A DNA stretch of 6,464 bases from Spirochaetaceae bacterium (lineage in GTDB: Bacteria; Spirochaetota; Spirochaetia; DSM-27196; SKKC01), in NCBI GenBank assembly GCA_003552745.1, contig PUOG01000191.1:1-6464 (forward strand). Reading direction: 5' to 3'. Positions within the stretch are counted from its first letter, which is position 1. Each line of letters starts with the position of its first letter. The position numbers and the translations under genes were made by a program. Under the pieces are notes generated by a model that worked only from the letters and a program-made list of their open reading frames with translations, searched no databases and had not been told where the DNA came from. Shown here in pieces: positions 1-6,337 of this stretch.

Positions 1-62
1 ATCAGCGTGTTCAGCTCTATGAGCGTTTCAAACCGCTCGGGATCGACCCTCTCTGAGAACAT
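1..62 (-). CDS. Unidentified protein, N-terminal fragment (cut by window edge)
   Basis: An open frame begins with ATG at 62-60, 27 nt beyond the rpsA stop, and runs off the window. The visible residues read MFSERVDPERFETLIELNTLI. They look like a charged amphipathic helix, and nothing catalytic is visible. A GGA about 7 nt upstream is only a weak ribosome-binding site. The same strand and the short gap suggest it is the next gene of the operon. An earlier ATG at 69-67 is in another frame and stops after 13 codons, so 62 is the better start. The FETLIELNTLI stretch faintly recalls helices that precede GAF domains in spirochaetal signalling proteins. That is a weak impression, and no function is assigned. 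Confidence 0.5.
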   Translation of the reverse strand, partial: MFSERVDPERFETLIELNTL

Positions 63-74
63 TCGACATCCGGC

Positions 75-90
75 GGCGCTTCGAAGCGCC
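75..90. repeat. 16-bp perfect palindrome after rpsA
   Basis: GGCGCTTCGAAGCGCC is perfectly self-complementary. In the transcript it can fold into a 6-bp GC-rich stem (GGCGCU/AGCGCC) with a UCGA loop. It begins on the last base of the rpsA stop codon and ends 12 nt before the next candidate start. No T-tract follows on the minus strand, so a classical intrinsic terminator is not supported. It could be an mRNA 3'-end or processing hairpin, a modulator of downstream translation, or a protein-binding site. Confidence 0.6.
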
Positions 91-1796
91 TACATCGTAT
101 CTTTTTCTTTGAGCATATCGCCGAGAGTCACCGTTGCACTCTCGTCATCTTCCTCGTGCAGGTACTTGTTCACTTCCTGACGCTGTTCGAGACGCTCGAG
201 CTCTCGTACCGACAAGCCCAGTTTCTGCTTCGCGGGGCTGAGCTCCACCACCACTGCGCGCATAATGTCACCGACATTGATACGCTTAATGGCCTCCTCA
301 TACGATTCCTGGCGCGGATCGACGAGGTTTCCTTTATGGATCAGCCCCTCGATTCCGCCCTGGACACGGAGAAAGACACCGAAGTCGGTGATGTTCGTCA
401 CTTCGCCCTCGATCACGGTGTGTTCGGGATACGCCTTCTGGAGACTGTCCCACGGGTCCTCTGAGAGCTGCTTTATCCCGACACGCACGTTTCGGCTTTT
501 CGCATCGCTCTTGATGACCATGCATTCGATCTCTTCGCCTTCCTTGAGGATGGCTCCGGGATGCTTGTAACGTTTCGTCCAGCTGATGTCATCAACATGA
601 AGGAACCCGTCGATCCCTTCCTCGAGCTCGACAAATGCCCCGGAGTTCGTGATCTTCTTGATCGGGCGAATGATCCGCAACCCCTCGGGATAGGTGTGCT
701 CGATATGGTCCCACGGATTCTCCTGCGCCTGCTTCACGCCGAGGCTTACTTTGCCTTCCTGCACATCGTAGGAGAGAATCTTCACGTCGACGCTGTCACC
801 GACGTTCAGCACTTCACTCGGGTGCTTGATCCGCTTGGTCCATGAGAGCTCGGAGATATGAGCGAGCCCCTCGATGCCCTCCTCCAGCTCGATGAAGGCT
901 CCGAAGTCGGTCAGTTTGGTAACTTTCGCCGGAACGATATCGCCTTCCTGATACGTCTCCTCGAAATGGCTCCACGGATCATCGCTCATGTGCCGGAGGC
1001 TTAGATTGATCTTCTTCTCCTCCGGGTCCATGCGGATGACTTTCAACCGTACCGTTTCGCCCTTCTTGACGTGATCCTTCGGGCGCGTTACGTGTCCCCA
1101 GCTCATATCGTTGATGTGCAGCAGCCCGTCGAAACCGCCGAGGTCGATAAACGCACCGAAACTCGTGAAGCTCTTAACAACCCCTTCGACTTCGTCTCCA
1201 ATACTCGTGGACTCGAAGAATGCCTGGCGGTTCTTCTCCAGCCGTTCTTCGAGATAATCCCGGCGACTGAGCACGATGTTGACGCGATTATCGCTGTAGA
1301 GTCGCTCGATAAAGAACTTCGCCTCGAGACCCACGTACTCTTCGGCGTCATGGATTCGATGAAGGTCCATTTTCGAGATCGGGTTAAAAGCCCGCACGTC
1401 CTGACCGAGATCGATCTCGAAACCGCCTTTTATCGCACGCTTGACGGTTCCCTCGACCGGTTCACGGTCCTGATGAGCCTGCTTCATCTTTTTCCAGAAA
1501 ACCCGCTCATCCGCCTTCCGCTTCGAGACTATGACCTCACCGGATCGCGATTCCTTGGTGACGAGTACGACGTCGACAACGTCCCCGACGTTCGGAGCCT
1601 CCCGGAACTCATCCAGCGGTATCTTGCCTTCCGACTTATAACCGACATCGACGAAGACCTGTTCCTCGCCGACCTCGATAACCGTGCCTTTGAGCAGTTG
1701 ACCCTCTTCGATATCGTCTAGGTTCTTGAGATACTCCTCTTGAAGCTGCTCCTGAAGCGGCGTACCATTCGCCTGGTTCGACTGACTATCGCTCAT
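90..1796 (-). CDS. rpsA: 30S ribosomal protein S1
   Basis: S1 binds single-stranded mRNA on the 30S subunit and helps place start regions for translation. The 568-residue product has six S1 (OB-fold) repeats, at about 33-93, 113-179, 200-269, 286-356, 373-442 and 460-532. This matches the six-domain S1 of Gram-negative bacteria (E. coli 557 aa). Domains 3-6 carry the RNA-binding-type signature (SFGAFIDL, DFGAFIEL, NSGAFVEL, DFGVFLRV, each followed by GL.H or GFLH). Domains 1 and 2 diverge, as is usual for the ribosome-docking half. Linkers containing DPW or NPW (272-285, 359-372, 446-459) recur every 87 residues. The C-terminus is acidic and ends TLGDMLKEKDTM. The ATG overlaps the cmk stop as ATGA. 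An AGGA lies 14 nt upstream, a long spacing, so initiation probably depends partly on coupling to cmk. Adjacent cmk-rpsA is a widely conserved pair. Confidence 0.97.
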   Translation of the reverse strand: MSDSQSNQANGTPLQEQLQEEYLKNLDDIEEGQLLKGTVIEVGEEQVFVDVGYKSEGKIPLDEFREAPNVGDVVDVVLVTKESRSGEVIVSKRKADERVFWKKMKQAHQDREPVEGTVKRAIKGGFEIDLGQDVRAFNPISKMDLHRIHDAEEYVGLEAKFFIERLYSDNRVNIVLSRRDYLEERLEKNRQAFFESTSIGDEVEGVVKSFTSFGAFIDLGGFDGLLHINDMSWGHVTRPKDHVKKGETVRLKVIRMDPEEKKINLSLRHMSDDPWSHFEETYQEGDIVPAKVTKLTDFGAFIELEEGIEGLAHISELSWTKRIKHPSEVLNVGDSVDVKILSYDVQEGKVSLGVKQAQENPWDHIEHTYPEGLRIIRPIKKITNSGAFVELEEGIDGFLHVDDISWTKRYKHPGAILKEGEEIECMVIKSDAKSRNVRVGIKQLSEDPWDSLQKAYPEHTVIEGEVTNITDFGVFLRVQGGIEGLIHKGNLVDPRQESYEEAIKRINVGDIMRAVVVELSPAKQKLGLSVRELERLEQRQEVNKYLHEEDDESATVTLGDMLKEKDTM

Positions 1797-2458
1797 GTTT
1801 GTTCTACTGTTCCTGAAGATTTGATGTGCCTGTGGATATACCGCAATACTTTGTCACATACCATTTCTCTGGTCAAGTGGGAGGTGTCAAGATAGAAGGC
1901 GTCCGGACTGCGGCGAAGCCTGCCCCCCGGTTTTCGCTCATCGAGCGCATCCCGTTCACGGATCGATTCGCGAATCTCCTCCAGGGTCATCTGACTGGTA
2001 CCTTGTTCGTAACGTCGTTGCGCCCGTGCCTCAAGTGAGGCGTCCAGATAGATCTTCACCTCCGCATCGGGGAACACGACCGTTGTCATATCCCTGCCCT
2101 CGACTACGCTATCATGGCTACGTGCGAATCGATGCAGCATCTCATTCACCATCGAACGCACCTCCGGAATTGCCGAATGCTGTGCCACCCAACGATCGAC
2201 GGAATCGGTATGCAGATGTTCATCGACCGACTGCTCGCCGACACAAACGTGACCGTCACGGAGTTCGATCGCGAGGTTCGAGAGTATGGCCCGTACTTCT
2301 CCTCGATCTCCGGGGTCGATTCCCAGATCGAGCACCGACCATGTAACGGCCCTGTAGAGTCGACCCGAGTTCAGGTACACGAACCGCAGTTGGTCTGCCA
2401 CCTCGCGTGCTACACTGCTCTTTCCTGAACCTGCCGGCCCGTCGATAGCGACGATCAC
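1793..2458 (-). CDS. cmk: Cytidylate kinase (CMP/dCMP kinase)
   Basis: This cytoplasmic enzyme transfers phosphate from ATP to CMP or dCMP, giving CDP or dCDP for RNA, DNA and lipid precursors. The 221-residue length is typical. A P-loop GPAGSGKSS lies at residues 7-15. The nucleoside-binding segment YLNSGRLYRA is at 28-37, GRDMTTVVFPDA at 121-132, and the LID-type arginine-rich region (RERDALDERKPGGRLRRS) at about 167-184. DAFYLDTS at 186-193 is the usual family C-terminal motif. Two positions are unusual: N replaces the common D in Y-L-D-[ST]-G, and T replaces G in GRD-[IM]-GT. The start is GTG at 2458, chosen because MIVAIDGPAGSGKS matches the family N-terminus. A GAGAGG lies about 8 nt upstream. 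The GTG overlaps the stop of the preceding gene (GTGA), and the gene's own stop overlaps the rpsA ATG. Confidence 0.96.
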   Translation of the reverse strand: MIVAIDGPAGSGKSSVAREVADQLRFVYLNSGRLYRAVTWSVLDLGIDPGDRGEVRAILSNLAIELRDGHVCVGEQSVDEHLHTDSVDRWVAQHSAIPEVRSMVNEMLHRFARSHDSVVEGRDMTTVVFPDAEVKIYLDASLEARAQRRYEQGTSQMTLEEIRESIRERDALDERKPGGRLRRSPDAFYLDTSHLTREMVCDKVLRYIHRHIKSSGTVEQT

Positions 2459-3198
2459 CCTGCACCTCTCTTTTTCCTTCGTGGAGCCGAATCGCCACGC
2501 AACAGACGACGTTCCATAGCGGTCAGTGGTCGGAACCGGCCCTGTGCGAGATTTCCCAGTTCCACCGGACCGATACGTGTCCGGTGCACTCGCTTCGTTC
2601 CATAGCCGTGCTCATCGAACACCGTTCGCAATTCGCGATTCTTTCCCTCCACGAGACGAACACGAAGCGACCTCGCGCCGGTGCGTCTGTAGCCGACAAA
2701 CCGATATGTCTCATCGCCGACACGGACACCGGCGAGGCAGCGTTCAAGAAAGTCATCGGGGACCGGCTTTCGGGTTTGCACCTCATACTCTTTCTCAACT
2801 TCGTACGATGGATGAGCAACTCGCTCGGCGAAATCACCGTCGTTCGTAAAAAGTATGAGTCCGGAGCTGTTAATGTCGAGTCTTCCGACCGTAAAAATCC
2901 GCATGGGATATCGCGGGCGCAGCAACTCGACCGCGAGCGGCCTGCCCTCGGGGTCGCTGTTCGAGCAGACGTATCCCGGTGGCTTATGCAATGCCACGTA
3001 TACCTTTTGTCCGGTCGGACGAATCTCTTTGCCGTCGACCTGAACCCGATCGCCCTGCCCCACCTTTACACCGTGCCGGCGGACGGTCTGCCCGTTGACC
3101 ATTACGCGGCCTTGCTCGATCAGCCGCTCGCAAGCACGGCGTGAACCGATTCCGGAACGGGCGAGATAGACCTGCAAGCGTACATCATTCTCCGTCAA
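2455..3198 (-). CDS. rluB: RluB/RsuA-family rRNA pseudouridine synthase
   Basis: Enzymes of this family isomerise one uridine in rRNA to pseudouridine. From the TTG start at 3198 the protein is 247 aa. An S4 RNA-binding domain occupies about residues 5-60 (RLQVYLARSGIGSRRACERLIEQGRV...). The catalytic domain follows, with LHKPPGYVCSNSDPEGRP at 70-87 and the active-site motif GRLD at 105-108, where D108 is the presumed nucleophile. EGKNRELRTVF (184-194) and the IGPVELGNLAQGRFRPLT block (209-226) are also family hallmarks. The tail is basic (RRKKRGAG). An open frame extends upstream to an ATG at 3333, but those 45 extra residues lie over scpB and lack family similarity. TTG gives the expected MTENDVRLQVYLARSG start, with GGAG 10 nt upstream. 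It overlaps scpB by 14 nt. RluB (23S) is favoured, but RsuA or RluE/F specificity cannot be excluded from sequence. Confidence 0.9.
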   Translation of the reverse strand: MTENDVRLQVYLARSGIGSRRACERLIEQGRVMVNGQTVRRHGVKVGQGDRVQVDGKEIRPTGQKVYVALHKPPGYVCSNSDPEGRPLAVELLRPRYPMRIFTVGRLDINSSGLILFTNDGDFAERVAHPSYEVEKEYEVQTRKPVPDDFLERCLAGVRVGDETYRFVGYRRTGARSLRVRLVEGKNRELRTVFDEHGYGTKRVHRTRIGPVELGNLAQGRFRPLTAMERRLLRGDSAPRRKKRGAG

Positions 3199-3727
3199 GC
3201 TCGAAACGCTCCCGCTCGCTCTCGTCGAGCTTCGGTAGATCGGCGATGCTCGAAAGTCGAAACTGTTTGAGAAAGGTCTTGGTTGTGCCGTACTGTACGG
3301 GTCTCCCGGGCGCTTCCTTGCGGCCGACCTCACCGATGAGATCGCGGCTCAAGAGCAGCCGAATCATGTTGTCGGCGGAAACGCCGCGGATGTTCTCCAC
3401 CTCGGCCCTCGTAATCGGCTGTGAATACGCGATTATGCTCAAAGTCTCGAGAGCAGCTTTGCTAAGCTTGTTCTCATTCTTCTTTCCGTACCGCCCCCGC
3501 AGCTGCTCCCAGAGCTCTTTTTTGGGTGAGTAGACGTAGCCGTCTCCGAGCTCGATGAGCTCGATTCCGAACTCTTCCGAGCTATTGCGTTCCCTGAGAG
3601 CATTCAGAGCCGACTGCACCGCATCGCGCGACAATCCGCCTATACGCGCGATGCTTGCCACATCGAGCGGTTCACTCTCCAGGAAGAGAATCGCTTCCAC
3701 AATCGCCATCTCGACTTTCAGCTTCAT
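3185..3727 (-). CDS. scpB: Segregation and condensation protein B
   Basis: ScpB binds the ScpA kleisin as a dimer and completes the SMC-ScpAB condensin complex that compacts and separates nucleoids. The 180-residue length fits the family. Two winged-helix domains are recognisable. The first is at about residues 5-75 (AIVEAILFLESEPLDVASIARIGGL, then GIELIELGDGYVYSPKKEL). The second is at about 88-155 and carries the hallmark LSKAALETLSIIAYSQPITRAEVENIRGV, followed by GRKEAPGRPVQYGTTKTFLKQF. The C-terminal tail is short and acidic (LDESERERFELDGE). The start is an ATG overlapping the scpA stop as ATGA. A GGGG about 8 nt upstream may serve as the ribosome-binding site. The direct scpA-scpB pairing confirms both assignments. 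Confidence 0.96.
   Translation of the reverse strand: MKLKVEMAIVEAILFLESEPLDVASIARIGGLSRDAVQSALNALRERNSSEEFGIELIELGDGYVYSPKKELWEQLRGRYGKKNENKLSKAALETLSIIAYSQPITRAEVENIRGVSADNMIRLLLSRDLIGEVGRKEAPGRPVQYGTTKTFLKQFRLSSIADLPKLDESERERFELDGE
3186..3198 (-). promoter_or_regulatory. Start region of the pseudouridine synthase inside the scpB 3' end (TTG start)
   Basis: The minus strand reads GGGAG, then about ten bases, then TTG at 3198-3196, all within the last codons of scpB. Two ATGs just downstream (near 3188-3183) are in a different frame and cannot start this gene. The first upstream in-frame ATG is 135 nt away, deep inside scpB. The ribosome-binding match and the family N-terminus both favour the TTG. 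Confidence 0.65.
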
Positions 3728-4527
3728 GGAGCGACCCCATCACTTTCGCGGTTCTCACTTACACCGGCTGCCGTATCGCCCGCTTCCATCTCACGCGCTC
3801 GAATTCTGATATCTCCGAACATTCGGTTCTGAAGGATGATAATGCGTCGCACTCTCACCTGCTCAAGCACGGCGAGGAACGCACAGACGACATCCATTAC
3901 CGAGTTCGGCCGGACGATGAGATCGGTAAACTTGAACTCCTTACGGTCGGATACCAACTCCGCAATGAGGGTAATCTTCTCGCTGATAGATACTTCCTCG
4001 TAGAGATCCAGAACGCGTTCCGGTGTCAGATTACCTATGAGTTGGGAGAAGGTCTGTAGCAGATCCCATACGTCCAGCTCCTGCCACAGCTCTTCTTCCT
4101 CGAGGAAGTCGAGTGTGCGCTGCTTCTGCACGCGTTCCACCACCCACTCGCTCTCCTCTTCCTTCTCGCGCATGAGCTCGGTGAGCTTCTTGTACTTCTG
4201 ATACTCGATGAGCTTCTCGACGAGCTCCTGCCTAGGGTCGCCGAGCTCCTCATCGAGATCGACGTCAACCGGCAGCAGCATTCTCGACTTGATGTACAGC
4301 AAGGTGCTCGCGAGCAGATAGAACTCGGTGATGTTTTCAAGATCAACTCGCGTGGAGTACTCGAGGAACTTCAGATACTGATCGGTAATCTGCGAAATCG
4401 GGATATCGTAAATATTGATCTCCGATCGTTTGATCAGAAAGAGCAGCAGATCAAGCGGTCCCTCGAAATCGTCCAGCTTGAAGCGGTGCCCGGGTCGCTC
4501 TTCTTTCTGCTCGCTACTCTCTTCCAT
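3724..4527 (-). CDS. scpA: Segregation and condensation protein A (kleisin)
   Basis: ScpA is the kleisin that bridges the SMC heads and recruits ScpB, forming the chromosome condensation complex. The 267-residue product shows the family hallmarks in order: FKLDDFEGPLDLLLFLI (16-32), DIPISQITDQYLKFL (41-55), ASTLLYIKSRMLLP (73-86), a charged, probably helical middle (about 95-150) rich in Glu and Lys, and the C-terminal winged helix with VMDVVCAFLAVLEQVRVRRIIILQN (210-234) and FGDI (237-240). A Gly/Ala/Ser-rich tail ends the protein. The frame is open upstream to ATGs at 4545 and 4620. ATG 4527 is preferred because CCAGGA lies about 5 nt before it, while 4545 has no ribosome-binding match. This start overlaps folK by 14 nt, and the stop overlaps the scpB start. 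Confidence 0.95.
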   Translation of the reverse strand: MEESSEQKEERPGHRFKLDDFEGPLDLLLFLIKRSEINIYDIPISQITDQYLKFLEYSTRVDLENITEFYLLASTLLYIKSRMLLPVDVDLDEELGDPRQELVEKLIEYQKYKKLTELMREKEEESEWVVERVQKQRTLDFLEEEELWQELDVWDLLQTFSQLIGNLTPERVLDLYEEVSISEKITLIAELVSDRKEFKFTDLIVRPNSVMDVVCAFLAVLEQVRVRRIIILQNRMFGDIRIRAREMEAGDTAAGVSENRESDGVAP

Positions 4528-5059
4528 CGGTATCCTGGAGTCCATGTCGGCGGGATTGGGAGTATACCTGTGCACTGCGCTCGTAGTAAATCCCTGCGCG
4601 ACCGATTCGAGAGAGGACATCTGCGTACCGCTCGCCCGAACGCGGGTCTCTCAAGTTCGCGTCGAGATCGAGCAACGGCACCAGAACAAATGCGCGTTCG
4701 TGCATCCGCGGGTGTGGGATCGTGAGCTCAGTCGACTTCATGCTCCGATCGCCGAAGAGGAGCAGATCGATGTCGACGGTGCGTGGACCGAAACGCATTT
4801 CGCCGCTCCGGTCGCGACCGAATTCGGCTTCCAGCGCATGACAGAAGGAAAGCAACTCGCGCGGTTCGCCTTCGAAGAACCCGCACACTACCGCATTCAG
4901 AAAATCCGGTTGCTCTACCTCTCCGATCGGCGATGTGCGGTATACCGGCGAAACGCGAACCGTCGACAACTGTGTCGAGAGCCGAGACACAACCTCACCG
5001 AGAATCCGTGCGGTTTCGCCGACGTTTCCGCCGAGACCGAGATATACGATCTCATCCAC
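4514..5059 (-). CDS. folK: 2-amino-4-hydroxy-6-hydroxymethyldihydropteridine pyrophosphokinase (HPPK)
   Basis: HPPK transfers pyrophosphate from ATP to 6-hydroxymethyl-7,8-dihydropterin, the step before dihydropteroate synthase in folate synthesis. The 181-residue protein has the family order: YLGLGGNVGE at 6-15, SPVYRTSPIGEVEQPDFLNAV at 37-57, then RFGPRTVDIDLLLFGD at 89-104 with the metal-binding D95 and D97, and LTIPHPRMHERAFVLVPL at 112-129. It exceeds the E. coli enzyme (about 159 aa) by a polar tail, roughly residues 160-181, that runs into the scpA start region. The start is GTG at 5059, 9 nt after the recA stop. It gives the expected N-terminus directly before the first beta strand. 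The ribosome-binding site is weak (GAG), so coupling to recA termination is plausible. No other folate gene is in the window. Confidence 0.95.
   Translation of the reverse strand: MDEIVYLGLGGNVGETARILGEVVSRLSTQLSTVRVSPVYRTSPIGEVEQPDFLNAVVCGFFEGEPRELLSFCHALEAEFGRDRSGEMRFGPRTVDIDLLLFGDRSMKSTELTIPHPRMHERAFVLVPLLDLDANLRDPRSGERYADVLSRIGRAGIYYERSAQVYSQSRRHGLQDTDGRE
4525..4538 (-). promoter_or_regulatory. Ribosome-binding site deciding the scpA start
   Basis: The minus strand reads CCAGGA, five bases, then ATG at 4527-4525, within the last codons of folK. The competing ATG at 4545-4543 is preceded by a pyrimidine- and C-rich stretch with no purine-rich match. The earlier ATG at 4620 would add residues unlike the ScpA family. 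Confidence 0.65.
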
Positions 5060-5068
5060 TACTCGAAC

Positions 5069-6337
5069 TCAGAACAGCTCGTCTTCGGCCGGAACTTCAT
5101 CAACCTCGCCTTCGCTGTCCGCTCCCTGTCCTTGAGCCGACCCAGGCTCTGAACGACCGCCCTTCTTCGCAGCGGTACTGCTTCGCGTCGGCGAATTTCC
5201 CTCGCCACTCTTTCCGGCCGCCGCCGAAGCGCGCGTACTGTTTCCCTTCTCTTCGCCGGAACTCGGCATCTCCGACGACTGCTCGGCAGCCGCCCCGGTC
5301 GGGCGCAGGTGGGCGAACATCTTCTCGCGAAGCTGAGTCTCGACCTGCTCGGCTATATCGGGATTCTCTTCGAGAAACTGCCGGGCATTGTCGCGACCCT
5401 GTCCGATCCGCTCGTCACCGAAGCTGTACCAACTCCCGCTCTTCGAGATGATCTCGTTCTTCAACGCCGCGTCGAGCAGGCTTCCACTCGCCGACAGTCC
5501 TTTGCCGAAAAATATCTCGAGTTCGCACTTACGAAACGGTGGGGCAACCTTGTTCTTCACGATCTTCACCCGCACCTTGTTTCCGATCGCATCGTCGCTA
5601 CCCTTCGAAATCGTCTCGATTTTGCGCACCTCGAGACGTACCGAGGAGTAGAACTTGAGCGCTTTGCCCCCTGTCGTCGTCTCGGGATTCCCGAACATGA
5701 CGCCGATCTTCATTCGAATCTGGTTGATGAAAATGAGGCACGTTCCGGACTTATGGATCGTTCCGGTAAGCTTCCGCAACGCCTGGCTCATGAGTCGCGC
5801 CTGGAGCCCCATATGTGAGTCGCCCATATCGCCGTCGATCTCGGCACGCGGCGTTAACGCCGCTACCGAATCGACAACGATGATGTCGACCCCGCCGGAG
5901 CGTACGAGACTCTCGGTGATCTCGAGAGCCTGCTCGCCGGTGTCCGGCTGTGACACCCACAGCTCATCGATGTTTACACCGAGAGCCTTCGCATACGTTG
6001 GATCGAGTGCATGCTCGGCATCCACGAACGCAGCGATACCGCCCTGTTTCTGCGCTTCGGCGATACCGTGAAGCGCGAGCGTAGTCTTTCCCGAGCTCTC
6101 CGGGCCGTAGACCTCCACGACTCGACCGCGCGGATAGCCACCGAGGCCGAGCGCTTCGTCCAGTGTGATCGCCCCCGACGGGATAGTACCGATTCCTATT
6201 CCCTGCGGTCCGGAACCGAGCTTCATGAGTGAACCCTTTCCGAACTGCTTCTCGATCTGCAACCGGGCGGCTTCCAGCGCCCTGTTCTTCTCTTCCTGCG
6301 TATTCTGTGCCGAATTCTGAGCGTCCGCTTTCGCCAT
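5069..6337 (-). CDS. recA: Recombinase RecA with extended C-terminal tail
   Basis: RecA forms ATP-dependent filaments on single-stranded DNA, drives homologous strand exchange, and in many bacteria triggers SOS repressor cleavage. The conserved core covers about residues 17-345. LEAARLQIEKQFGKGSLMKLG (21-41) is the N-terminal helix region. GPESSGKTT (78-86) is Walker A and FVDAEHALDP (104-113) holds the catalytic Glu. DIIVVDSVAALTP (151-163) is Walker B. EIDGDMGDSHMGLQAR (166-181) covers loop L1. INQIRMKIGVMFGNPETTTGG (204-224) covers loop L2. KSGSWYSF...ERIGQGRDNA (299-318) leads to the C-terminal domain. At 422 aa it is about 70 longer than typical RecA. The excess is a Ser/Gly/Ala/Lys-rich, presumably disordered tail (about 348-405) followed by an acidic end, EGEVDEVPAEDELF. 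The ATG at 6337 has GAGGGGA 5 nt upstream. It is the first gene after the only clear promoter in the window. Confidence 0.98.
   Translation of the reverse strand: MAKADAQNSAQNTQEEKNRALEAARLQIEKQFGKGSLMKLGSGPQGIGIGTIPSGAITLDEALGLGGYPRGRVVEVYGPESSGKTTLALHGIAEAQKQGGIAAFVDAEHALDPTYAKALGVNIDELWVSQPDTGEQALEITESLVRSGGVDIIVVDSVAALTPRAEIDGDMGDSHMGLQARLMSQALRKLTGTIHKSGTCLIFINQIRMKIGVMFGNPETTTGGKALKFYSSVRLEVRKIETISKGSDDAIGNKVRVKIVKNKVAPPFRKCELEIFFGKGLSASGSLLDAALKNEIISKSGSWYSFGDERIGQGRDNARQFLEENPDIAEQVETQLREKMFAHLRPTGAAAEQSSEMPSSGEEKGNSTRASAAAGKSGEGNSPTRSSTAAKKGGRSEPGSAQGQGADSEGEVDEVPAEDELF

Noticed and set aside
60..95. Intrinsic terminator after rpsA
   Set aside because: The hairpin is good, but the minus strand after it reads GCCGGATGTCGAATG with no run of T, so a Rho-independent terminator is not supported.
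1071..1721. A 216-codon open frame on the plus strand opposite rpsA
   Set aside because: It lies antisense to a complete, well-conserved S1 gene and shows no recognisable domain. Long antisense frames are expected here from the codon bias of the minus-strand gene.
3199..3333. Longer N-terminus for the pseudouridine synthase (ATG at 3333)
   Set aside because: The extra 45 residues fall in scpB coding sequence, lack S4-domain character and have no better ribosome-binding site than the TTG at 3198.
4528..4620. Longer N-terminus for ScpA (ATG at 4620 or 4545)
   Set aside because: The extra residues overlap the folK C-terminal coding region, and neither ATG is as well supported as 4527, which has CCAGGA five bases upstream.
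4415..5152. A 245-codon open frame on the plus strand across folK, scpA and the recA end
   Set aside because: It crosses three recognisable minus-strand genes and their junctions and has no family motifs.
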